DNA from: Candidatus Eiseniibacteriota bacterium
Lineage (GTDB): Bacteria; Eisenbacteria; RBG-16-71-46
NCBI GenBank assembly: GCA_005893365.1
Contig: VBPB01000100.1
Location: 1-5,705, forward strand
Direction of reading: 5' to 3'
Length of the DNA: 5,705 bases
Shown: in pieces, positions 1 through 5,705 of the stretch
Layout: every line of letters starts with the position of its first letter
Numbering within the stretch: position 1 is the stretch's first letter
Translations under genes and position numbers: made by a program
Notes under the pieces: model-generated
Database searches by the model: none
What the model saw: only the letters and a program-made list of their open reading frames with translations
What the model was told of the DNA's origin: nothing

Positions 1-1
1 G

Positions 2-603
<602 letters not shown>

Positions 604-627
604 GCGGAGGAGGCAAGGCGGGCGGTG

Positions 628-656
628 AACCTAGAGGGCGCGCCCGATCGGGGCAA
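628..656 (-). promoter_or_regulatory. Candidate sigma-70-type promoter of tRNA-Glu
   Basis: On the - strand TTGCCC (-35, 4 of 6) and TAGGTT (-10, 3 of 6) are 17 nt apart, giving a start about 18 nt before the tRNA 5' end. It lies just after the terminator of the preceding gene, so the tRNA needs its own promoter. The match is modest in GC-rich DNA. Confidence 0.4.
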
Positions 657-659
657 GTG

Positions 660-684
660 AAAAGGCGCGCTTTGCGGCGCGCCT
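660..684 (-). terminator. Intrinsic terminator of the AAA/SPOR gene
   Basis: A perfect 8-bp stem AGGCGCGC/GCGCGCCT (663-670 with 677-684) with a 6-nt loop is followed on the - strand by TTTT (663-660). It starts 28 nt after the stop codon of the 712-3087 gene and separates that transcript from the tRNA. Confidence 0.8.
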
Positions 685-711
685 GATCTCTGCCCGATCG
701 ATCGCGGACGG

Positions 712-3087
712 CTACGGATTCGCGGGTGTGGCTCGCGGCAGCGAGATGACGCTGGCCTGATTCGCCTGGCCGGTGCGGACGAGCGCGTTCGCCTGAGTCT
801 CCGCGGCGGCGCGGCTGGTGAACGAGCCCACGACCACCTGGAACATCGAGGTGCCCCCGTCGCTCACCGCAATGACGCGCGACGGGAGGTGGGTCTTGTC
901 GCTCATCGTGGCGAGTTCGCTCTTCGCGCGATCCTCGAACAGGTACGAGCCGACGGCGATGCCATAGAGCGCACGGCCGCCCGCGGCCGGCTTGGAAGTG
1001 GATCCGAGGGCGGTCGCGGTGGCCCCGTTCGGCGCCGTGGAGGCTGGGGTCGTGGCCGGCTTCACGGTCGCGGAGACCGCCGGCTTGGTCGGCTCAGGAG
1101 TCTTCACGCTTGGCCGAGGCGCTGCCTTGGTCGTCACCGTGACCTTCACCGGCGTCGGCGTCACCGCCGACTTCACGGGCGTCGCCGTCTTCCCCGTTAC
1201 TGTCGACTTCACCGGTGCCGGCTTCACGGTCTTCGCGGGCGCCGGTGTCGCAGACGTCGCCGTCGACTTCACGTGCGTCGGCGCGGTCTTCACGGGAGTG
1301 ACTGGCTTGGGCGCGGTCGAGACGGGTTGAGGCTCGGTCCGGGTGACGACCGGCCTTGGGACCGAGGACGCTGGTTCCGGCTCGGGTGCGGTGGTCCCGG
1401 GTGTGCGGCCGGTCAGTCTGATGAACAGCAGCGCCGCGATCACCACCGCCGCGAGGACCGCGACGGGGGCGAGCCAGTTGAGGTTCTGCCGCAGCGCCGC
1501 CTGGATGACGGCGGGGGGGACGGATTCGAGTTCGGGCACGAAGTCCACGGGCGGGGCCGGCGGCATGGGCACGCTGACCACCTCCTCGGGTGGCGCCGCG
1601 AGGTACAGCTCGACCGGCGGGGTCGCCGGGGCCGACTGCTCCGGGGCCTCGGCGATCGACGTCTCATCGGCGACCAGTGTCGGCTCGTCGGGCGCGCGGT
1701 CCGATGCCCACACCGGCACGAAGTCGATGGGAGCGGCCGGCGCGTCCGCGGCCGGCGCCTCGCTGACAAGGCCCAGCAATTCCTCGGGCGACGCGCCGGC
1801 CGGGTCGATCGGCTCGTCGTAGGCCTCGACTGCGTCCGCCTCGATCGCGTCCGCCTCGATCGGGTCCGCCTCGATCGCGTCCGCCTCGATCGGGTCCGCC
1901 TCGATCGCGTCCGCCTCGATCGCGTCCGTCGCGGCGACTTCATCCTGCGATGCGGCGTTGACCTCGACCGGGGGCGCGGGATGCTGGACCGACTCCTGCT
2001 CATCGGCCTGCTTGCGGCGGGCGACGATGTCGTCGAACCACGAGGGCAGGATCGGCCCGGTGGTCTCATCGGGCGTCGAGGCGCTCGCGTCGGCCATCGG
2101 CTGGGCCTCGGCAGCGGCTTTCACGCGCCGGCTCCGCGGCGTCGCGGGCGGGATAGGGGTCGCGAAGGGCGCGGGCGCGGGGGGCTGCTCAGCCGTGCGG
2201 TTGCCGTTGGCGGTGTCGGCGCGCGCGGCGCGCGGCGGCGCGGCCGGGGCGGCGTGACCGATCATGGGCTCGTTCTCGGTGGGCGCGCCGTCGAGCCCGT
2301 CCGCTTCCGCCACGGCGAGCACATGCTCGGGGGTCACGGTCCGGGAGCCTTCTTCGGACGCCATCCGGAGGGCCTGCAAGGCGATGTGGTTCACCTCGCC
2401 GGGAACCCCGCCGGCGAATCGGAACACCTCGAAGCAGGTGTCGGTCGGGAACAGTTCGGCCGGGTCGCCGCCGGCGACCGCGATCCGATGATGGAGGTAC
2501 TCGACGGTCTCGTCGGCGCTCAAGACCTCCATCCGGTGGCGGGCCTGGATGCGGTCATCGAGCGACTGGAGCTCGGGACGGGCCAGGACCGACTCGAACT
2601 CGGGGTAGCCCACCAGGATGATGCGCAGCAGGCTCTCGCCCTTCACCTCCAACAGCGAAAGACGCTCGAGCGCGCTGAGGAGTTCGTCGTCGAGGACCTC
2701 GGCGCCGTCGATGACCAGGATGGCCAGGTCGCCGCGCGCGTGCATCGCGGCCAGCAGGGCTCCAAGGTCGGCGGACGTCAGGGCCTGCCCGGGGGCGTCG
2801 ACGCCGAAGCGCAGGCAGATCTCCTCGAACAGCTCGTCGGGGGTGAGGTCCGGCTGCGTCATGAGCGCCACCACGGCGCGCGCGCCCCACTCGCCCAGCG
2901 CGTCGTAGACCGCCAGGGTCCTGCCCGTGCCGGGGTCGCCGGTGATCAGGATGAACGGTTCCCGATGCTCGAGGCCGTCGCGCAGATGGACGAGCGCGTC
3001 CCGGTGAGCCCGGCTCGGGAACAGGTATTTGGGATGGTGACCGGCGAGGAACGGGTTCTCGCGCAAGCCGAGCTGTGTCTCGAACAT
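712..3087 (-). CDS. Membrane protein with degenerate ExeA-like AAA+ ATPase domain and C-terminal SPOR domain
   Basis: 791 residues. (i) Residues 1-267: ExeA/MshM-like AAA+ domain opening FGLxxxPF-like (LGLRENPF), Walker A GDPGTGRT (50-57), Walker B LAILVIDG (121-128), LVGYPEF, DDRI arginine region, and GGVPGEVN (226-233). The usual Walker A Lys is Arg56, the residue after Asp127 is Gly128 rather than Glu, and the sensor-2 Arg is Gly230. (ii) 268-536: acidic Ala/Pro linker with an EAD[AP]I repeat (about 388-422). (iii) 537-558: single transmembrane helix. (iv) 560-700: basic linker with PVK-type repeats. (v) 706-784: SPOR domain. The SPOR end should be in the periplasm, binding septal peptidoglycan, and the AAA part cytoplasmic; the plan recalls DamX-type cell-division proteins. 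The start is set at the ATG preceded by GGAG. An in-frame ATG five codons upstream has no ribosome site. Domain calls are firm; the cellular role is inferred. Confidence 0.88.
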   Translation of the reverse strand: MFETQLGLRENPFLAGHHPKYLFPSRAHRDALVHLRDGLEHREPFILITGDPGTGRTLAVYDALGEWGARAVVALMTQPDLTPDELFEEICLRFGVDAPGQALTSADLGALLAAMHARGDLAILVIDGAEVLDDELLSALERLSLLEVKGESLLRIILVGYPEFESVLARPELQSLDDRIQARHRMEVLSADETVEYLHHRIAVAGGDPAELFPTDTCFEVFRFAGGVPGEVNHIALQALRMASEEGSRTVTPEHVLAVAEADGLDGAPTENEPMIGHAAPAAPPRAARADTANGNRTAEQPPAPAPFATPIPPATPRSRRVKAAAEAQPMADASASTPDETTGPILPSWFDDIVARRKQADEQESVQHPAPPVEVNAASQDEVAATDAIEADAIEADPIEADAIEADPIEADAIEADAVEAYDEPIDPAGASPEELLGLVSEAPAADAPAAPIDFVPVWASDRAPDEPTLVADETSIAEAPEQSAPATPPVELYLAAPPEEVVSVPMPPAPPVDFVPELESVPPAVIQAALRQNLNWLAPVAVLAAVVIAALLFIRLTGRTPGTTAPEPEPASSVPRPVVTRTEPQPVSTAPKPVTPVKTAPTHVKSTATSATPAPAKTVKPAPVKSTVTGKTATPVKSAVTPTPVKVTVTTKAAPRPSVKTPEPTKPAVSATVKPATTPASTAPNGATATALGSTSKPAAGGRALYGIAVGSYLFEDRAKSELATMSDKTHLPSRVIAVSDGGTSMFQVVVGSFTSRAAAETQANALVRTGQANQASVISLPRATPANP
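736..972 (-). other. SPOR domain (protein segment of the 712-3087 gene)
   Basis: Residues 706-784, beginning ALYGIAVGSY and including FQVVVGSFTSRAAAE, have the two beta-alpha-beta halves of SPOR (Pfam PF05036). This family binds denuded glycan strands at division septa. The segment is at the extreme C-terminus after a long linker, the usual SPOR placement. Confidence 0.85.
1096..1308 (-). repeat. Low-complexity PVK/Thr/Ala-rich periplasmic linker
   Basis: Encodes residues ~594-664 with recurrent TPVK, APVKS, TPVKS and PTPVKV units. At DNA level a GACTTCAC-like word recurs on the + strand. No acidic residue lies in this stretch until Glu666 or so, which makes it strongly basic. Copies are diverged, so this is an old or selected composition, not a fresh tandem array. 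Confidence 0.7.
1414..1479 (-). other. Single transmembrane helix (protein segment)
   Basis: Residues 537-558, from NWLAPVAVLA to the RL at 557-558, form a ~20-residue hydrophobic stretch, the only one in the protein. There is no N-terminal signal peptide, so the long N-terminal part should stay in the cytoplasm and the SPOR end be exported. Confidence 0.85.
1823..1927 (-). repeat. Seven tandem 15-bp repeats (EAD[AP]I pentapeptides)
   Basis: Seven head-to-tail 15-bp units with + strand consensus GCCTCGATCGSGTCC. Copies 2-7 differ only at one C/G position, which alternates to give Ala or Pro in the peptide; the first copy has extra changes. Units are a whole number of codons, so copy-number changes keep the frame. 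They sit in the acidic cytoplasmic linker. Confidence 0.95.
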
Positions 3088-3091
3088 GGGT

Positions 3092-3095
3092 CTCC
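3092..3095 (-). promoter_or_regulatory. Ribosome-binding site deciding the AAA/SPOR start
   Basis: GGAG on the - strand, 4 nt before the ATG at 3085-3087. The in-frame ATG at 3100-3102 has no purine-rich site upstream, and starting at 3087 gives the usual MF-E-x-x-x-G-L-R-E-N-P-F opening of ExeA-like proteins. Confidence 0.65.
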
Positions 3096-3142
3096 ATCCC
3101 ATTGTCGGGCGCCGCAGACTTATCCGGGTGCTCCGCGATGGG

Positions 3143-3170
3143 TTATCGGCGGGCGGGGGGGAGAGCTTTA
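3143..3170 (-). promoter_or_regulatory. Candidate sigma-28 (FliA/SigD/WhiG-type) promoter of the AAA/SPOR gene
   Basis: On the - strand TAAAG begins at 3170 and GCCGATAA occupies 3150-3143, i.e. TAAA-N16-GCCGATAA. The established sigma-28 consensus is TAAA-N15-GCCGATAA in enterics and TAAA-N14-16-GCCGATA in Bacillus. The -10 octamer is a full match. The predicted start near 3136 gives a leader of about 50 nt before the ATG at 3087. No comparable sigma-70 promoter is visible in this gap. Confidence 0.65.
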
Positions 3171-3228
3171 CCGGCTTCGGAAAGGCCTCGCCGGGCGGGC
3201 CGATGGCGCGGCCGGGCAGCCCGATACG

Positions 3229-3260
3229 CCGGCGGCCACCTCGTGGGAGGTGGCCGCCGG
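3229..3260 (-). terminator. Strong hairpin after pyrE (terminator without T-run)
   Basis: CCGGCGGCCACCTC (3229-3242) and GAGGTGGCCGCCGG (3247-3260) form a perfect 14-bp stem with a 4-nt loop, starting 17 nt after the pyrE stop codon. No T-run follows on the - strand. In GC-rich genomes such hairpins often end or stabilise transcripts; either role fits. It lies between pyrE and the promoter candidate of the next gene. Confidence 0.6.
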
Positions 3261-3277
3261 GGGGGCGTTCGAGCGAC

Positions 3278-3835
3278 TCAGCCGCGCTCGGCGGGGAGCA
3301 GCTCTCCGATCGAGAATAGAGGGGTGAACGGGTAGCCGCGCTGCTGGAAGATCTGGCTGGCGCCCTGCTCGCGGTCCACGACGGCCAGGACGCGGACCAC
3401 CTCGGCCTTGTAGGACTCGGCGGCCTCGGCGGCGATCAGGGAACTCTCGCCGCTGGTGATGACGTCGTCGAGGATGGCGATGCGCTTGTGGCCGGCGAGG
3501 TTGCCCTCGACCTGCCCGCGCATGCCGTGGTCCTTGGTGGTGCGGCGGACCAGGAAGCCCTCGATGGGCCGGCCCAGTTCCGCGCTGCGCAGCATCACGC
3601 CGGCGACCAGGGGATCGGCCCCCAGGGTCAACCCGCCGACCGCGGTCACGTTGTCCGCCTCGAGGACCTCACAGAAGAGCTGGGCGATCATCTTGAGCCC
3701 GGCGGGATGCAGGCTGGTCTTGCGGACGTCGATGTAATAGTTCGAGGTGGCCCCGGAGCTCAGGACGAATTCGCCGAAGCGCATCGAACGGTTGAGCAGC
3801 ATCTGGCGAAGCTCGTCACGCTGCGCGGTATCCAT
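3278..3835 (-). CDS. pyrE: Orotate phosphoribosyltransferase
   Basis: Catalyses orotate + PRPP to orotidine 5'-monophosphate + PPi, the fifth step of pyrimidine synthesis, in the cytoplasm, normally as a homodimer. 185 residues, within the short end of the family range. Seen: substrate-binding SSGATSNYYIDVRKT (26-40), GGLTLGADPL (67-76), the mobile catalytic loop RRTTKDHG (97-104) with Lys101 and His103, the PRPP-binding type I phosphoribosyltransferase motif ILDDVITSGES (121-131) and VDREQGA (153-159). All expected motifs are present. The start ATG has AAAGG 4 nt upstream (3840-3844). No other pyr gene is in the window. It diverges from the protease gene, and its downstream neighbour on the same strand is 190 bp away behind a hairpin, so it is probably transcribed alone. 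Confidence 0.95.
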   Translation of the reverse strand: MDTAQRDELRQMLLNRSMRFGEFVLSSGATSNYYIDVRKTSLHPAGLKMIAQLFCEVLEADNVTAVGGLTLGADPLVAGVMLRSAELGRPIEGFLVRRTTKDHGMRGQVEGNLAGHKRIAILDDVITSGESSLIAAEAAESYKAEVVRVLAVVDREQGASQIFQQRGYPFTPLFSIGELLPAERG

Positions 3836-3858
3836 GTCGCCTTTCGGTCAGTGAGGTG

Positions 3859-3883
3859 GTGCGGCGCGCACGGTGCGCGGCAC
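3859..3883 (-). promoter_or_regulatory. Hairpin in the pyrE leader
   Basis: CGCGCA/TGCGCG (3865-3870 with 3874-3879) around a 3-nt loop, extended by GTGC/GCAC (3859-3862 with 3880-3883) across a 2-nt bulge. It lies between the predicted pyrE transcript start (~3887) and the ribosome site (3840-3844). Pyrimidine genes often have leader control, but no UTP-sensing attenuator or PyrR-type element can be recognised, so function is unknown. Confidence 0.35.
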
Positions 3884-3893
3884 GCGTACGGAA

Positions 3894-3923
3894 AGTGTGC
3901 CCACGGCGCGCGGGTGAAGTCAA
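3894..3923 (-). promoter_or_regulatory. Candidate pyrE promoter
   Basis: On the - strand TTGACT (3923-3918, 5 of 6) and CACACT (3899-3894, 3 of 6) are 18 nt apart, giving a leader of ~50 nt. The -10 is weak, but it is the best match upstream of pyrE. Confidence 0.45.
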
Positions 3924-3948
3924 GGCGCGGAGCCGCTGGCGCGGCCCT

Positions 3949-3981
3949 CGAGCGGTCGATCGCGCGGCCATCGGCCGCTCG
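3949..3981. repeat. Imperfect 12-bp inverted repeat between divergent promoters
   Basis: CGAGCGGTCGAT (3949-3960) and ATCGGCCGCTCG (3970-3981) are inverted copies with one mismatch and a 9-nt spacer. It lies 25 bp upstream of the pyrE -35 and 9 bp upstream of the protease -35. A related direct repeat, GCGCGGCCMTCG, begins at 3939 and 3962 (23 bp apart). The placement fits an operator for a dimeric regulator acting on one or both genes; this is inferred from symmetry only. Confidence 0.4.
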
Positions 3982-3990
3982 GCGCTGCGC

Positions 3991-4020
3991 TTGACCGTGC
4001 GTGCCGGGCGCCTCTAGACT
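3991..4020 (+). promoter_or_regulatory. Sigma-70-type promoter of the S8 protease gene
   Basis: TTGACC (5 of 6) and TAGACT (4 of 6) are 18 nt apart. The expected start at ~4026-4028 lies directly before a stable hairpin and 50 nt before the ATG. Confidence 0.6.
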
Positions 4021-4028
4021 TTTCGCAG

Positions 4029-4061
4029 TGCGACCGGACCCCCGCCTGCGGGCCGGTCGCA
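4029..4061 (+). promoter_or_regulatory. 5'-terminal hairpin in the protease leader
   Basis: TGCGACCGG (4029-4037) pairs perfectly with CCGGTCGCA (4053-4061), and an inner CCCG/CGGG stem (4041-4044 with 4049-4052) adds 4 bp across a 3-nt bulge. With the predicted promoter, the mRNA would start within 1-3 nt of this stem. The 15 nt left before the ATG contain no Shine-Dalgarno site. There is no T-run after the stem, so it is unlikely to be a plain terminator. Confidence 0.5.
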
Positions 4062-4076
4062 TCCTTCTAACCACTC

Positions 4077-5705
4077 ATGCGCGCCCCGACCCTCGCCTTG
4101 GCCCTCCTGCTGGGCAGCGCGCTGCCCGCCGCGGCGCTGACGCTGGACCTGCCGGTGCGCCGGGCCGGGATGGCGTGGGAGGCGGTCGGCCCTCGCTACT
4201 ATCAGGGCGAGGTCTTCGAGTTGTGCCTGACGCGGGCCTCGGCGCGGATCAGCGCCGCCCGGACACCGGGACTCACGCGGGCGCCGGGGCTGGGCGTGGC
4301 CGCCGTGGACCGGCTGGCGGTGAGCCTGGGCGGCATGTGGTTCGAGCGCGAGTTCCCCGAGGAGACGCCGCCGGTGCCGGGCTCGGGCTCGCCCGACTTC
4401 ACCGCGTACTACCTGGCGCACCTGCCCCAGGGCATCGCGTTGGAGGAGGCACTCGCGCGCTTCCGCTCGCTGGGGGAGGTCGCGCGCGCGGACCCCATCG
4501 CGGTGCTGCCGGTGGACGCGGTTTCTCTCAGCGACTCGCTGTGGGCCCAGGAGTACTGGCTCTATCAGCCCGGACCGCCTCCCCGGCACGACATCCACGC
4601 GCCGGAGACCTGGGACGTCACGCTGGGCGACACCGCGATCGTGGTCGCGGTGGCCGACACCGGCGTGGGGGCGGATTCGCTCCGGAATCAGGTCCCCTTG
4701 CCCTACCACCCCGACCTTTCCGGAGCGGTGCCCGGCTCGAGCGGACAGATCTGGACCAACTGGGCGGAGGCCGGCGGCACACCCGGCGTCGACGACGATG
4801 GCAACGGCTTCGTCGACGACATCCACGGCTGGGACTTCGTGAGCGCGACCCCGGATCATCAACCGTTCGAGGATTTCGCCATCGAGGACAACGATCCCAG
4901 CGACTATGCCGGACACGGCACCGCCGTGGCGGGGCTGATCGGCGCGATCGCGGACAACGGCATCGGCCTCGCGGGGATCGCGCGCACGGTGCGGTTGATG
5001 CCGGTTCGCATGGGCTGGGCGTCGGCCCCGTCCCCTGGGGGCGAGGTGGACATGAGCTTCGCCGCGCGGGCGATCCGTTACGCGACCCGCATGGGCGCCC
5101 AGGTCATCAACTGCTCGTGGGAGAGCGGCTATCTGGGCTCGCTCGACTCGGCGCTGACCGACGCGGTGCGGTCCGGCGTGACGATCGTGAGCGCCTCGGG
5201 GAACAACTACAGCGGCCCGCACTACGTGGGGGATCGCGAGGATTGCCTGGCGATCGCGGCCACGGATGCCACCGATCGCGTGGCGAGCTTCTCGACGCTC
5301 GGCGCGTTCGTGGACCTCTCGGCGCCGGGACAGGCGATGGCCAGCACGTCCGTGATCGTGGACGGCTCCGGCAACCGGATGCCGGTCTACAAGACCGGCT
5401 TGAACGGCACCTCCTTCGCGGCGCCGCTCGTCTCCGGTGTGGCGGCCCTTATCCAATCTCGCCAGCTTCCACCCGAGGCCAATCACCCGCTGACACCGCG
5501 CAGCGTGCAGTTCCGGCTGATGGAGACCACCGACGACATCGCCGGGCTCAACCCCGGCCTGGTGGGACTCTTCGGCTCCGGCCGACTCAACGCCTATCGC
5601 GCCCTCACCGAGACCTCGGGCTCCACCGCCACGCGGATGCTGGCCAACACGGTCGGTGCGCCCTTGCTCGTGCCCTCGGACGGCGAGGCGCGGGCCGCCT
5701 TCCTG
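4077..5705 (+). CDS. Secreted subtilisin-like (S8 family) serine protease, C-terminus outside window
   Basis: 543 residues visible, frame open to the window end. Sec signal peptide MRAPTLALALLLGSALPAAA, likely cleaved near residue 20-21. Residues ~24-160 form a pro-region; 107-148 (from DFTAYYLAHLPQG) resemble an I9-type inhibitor propeptide. The catalytic domain is ~160-510: Asp194 in VAVADTGV, His280 in GHGTAVAGLIGA, oxyanion Asn376 in SASGNN, Ser446 in NGTSFAAPLVSG; the triad is complete. Asp-rich DDDGNGFVDDIHGWDF (239-254) is typical of the D-x-D-G-N-G loop of large extracellular subtilases and may bind calcium. An extra ~13 residues sit between Asp194 and HPDL. The region after ~515 is probably the start of a C-terminal extension. 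The start is the first ATG after an in-frame TAA (4068-4070) and gives an intact signal peptide. It should act outside the cytoplasmic membrane; the substrate is unknown. Confidence 0.95.
   Translation, partial: MRAPTLALALLLGSALPAAALTLDLPVRRAGMAWEAVGPRYYQGEVFELCLTRASARISAARTPGLTRAPGLGVAAVDRLAVSLGGMWFEREFPEETPPVPGSGSPDFTAYYLAHLPQGIALEEALARFRSLGEVARADPIAVLPVDAVSLSDSLWAQEYWLYQPGPPPRHDIHAPETWDVTLGDTAIVVAVADTGVGADSLRNQVPLPYHPDLSGAVPGSSGQIWTNWAEAGGTPGVDDDGNGFVDDIHGWDFVSATPDHQPFEDFAIEDNDPSDYAGHGTAVAGLIGAIADNGIGLAGIARTVRLMPVRMGWASAPSPGGEVDMSFAARAIRYATRMGAQVINCSWESGYLGSLDSALTDAVRSGVTIVSASGNNYSGPHYVGDREDCLAIAATDATDRVASFSTLGAFVDLSAPGQAMASTSVIVDGSGNRMPVYKTGLNGTSFAAPLVSGVAALIQSRQLPPEANHPLTPRSVQFRLMETTDDIAGLNPGLVGLFGSGRLNAYRALTETSGSTATRMLANTVGAPLLVPSDGEARAAFL

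Noticed and set aside
1823..1927. Tandem array considered as a CRISPR or iteron array
   Set aside because: Units are contiguous, with no unique spacers, in frame and within a coding linker.
3088..3277. Sigma-70 promoter for the AAA/SPOR gene
   Set aside because: GATAAC and GATAAG words exist but none has a -35 at proper spacing; the sigma-28 match is far better.
889..3327. 812-codon open frame on the + strand opposite the AAA/SPOR gene
   Set aside because: Arg/Gly-rich translation with no recognisable domain; it is the antisense shadow of a GC-rich gene with clear AAA and SPOR motifs.
3760..4074. 104-codon - frame overlapping the start of pyrE
   Set aside because: Out of frame with pyrE, Arg/Ala-rich, spans both promoter candidates; no ribosome site or motif.
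4014..5486. 490-codon open frame on the - strand opposite the protease
   Set aside because: Composition dominated by Arg, His and Gly with no motif; the + strand encodes a complete S8 catalytic triad.

Overview
High-GC bacterial chromosome fragment. The codon bias, the secreted subtilisin-like protease with a D-x-D-G-N-G insert, and the ATPase/SPOR fusion suggest an environmental, double-membraned lineage of the Eisenbacteria/Gemmatimonadota/FCB kind. This placement is inference and weak; no gene here fixes the phylum.

Left end (1-711). The window opens inside a tyrosine recombinase (integrase) gene on the + strand. Its 3' end runs into the 3' half of a tRNA-Glu(UUC) gene on the - strand, which is the usual layout of an element integrated at a tRNA 3' end, with the element lying to the left. 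A modest promoter for the tRNA and a good hairpin-plus-T-run terminator for the next gene fill the gap.

Centre (712-3277, - strand). A 791-residue protein has an ExeA-like AAA+ domain, a long acidic disordered linker carrying seven 15-bp tandem repeats, one transmembrane helix, a basic Pro/Thr/Lys linker, and a C-terminal SPOR (peptidoglycan-binding) domain. Three nucleotide-handling positions of the AAA+ domain are substituted: Walker A Lys to Arg, the residue after the Walker B Asp to Gly, and the sensor-2 Arg to Gly. The gene is preceded by an excellent sigma-28 (FliA/SigD/WhiG-type) promoter candidate whose spacer contains a seven-C tract. This degenerate-ATPase/SPOR protein, possibly under a motility or cell-separation sigma factor, is the most unusual part of the window.

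Right part (3278-5705). pyrE (orotate phosphoribosyltransferase, - strand) is separated from the centre gene by a perfect 14-bp hairpin. It diverges from a secreted S8-family serine protease (+ strand), which runs off the window. The 241-bp divergent region holds facing sigma-70-type promoters, an imperfect 12-bp inverted repeat between them, and a strong hairpin at the predicted 5' end of the protease mRNA.

The genes do not form one pathway. They look like a chromosomal housekeeping stretch (tRNA, pyrE), an envelope gene and a secreted protease, bordered on the left by a mobile element.
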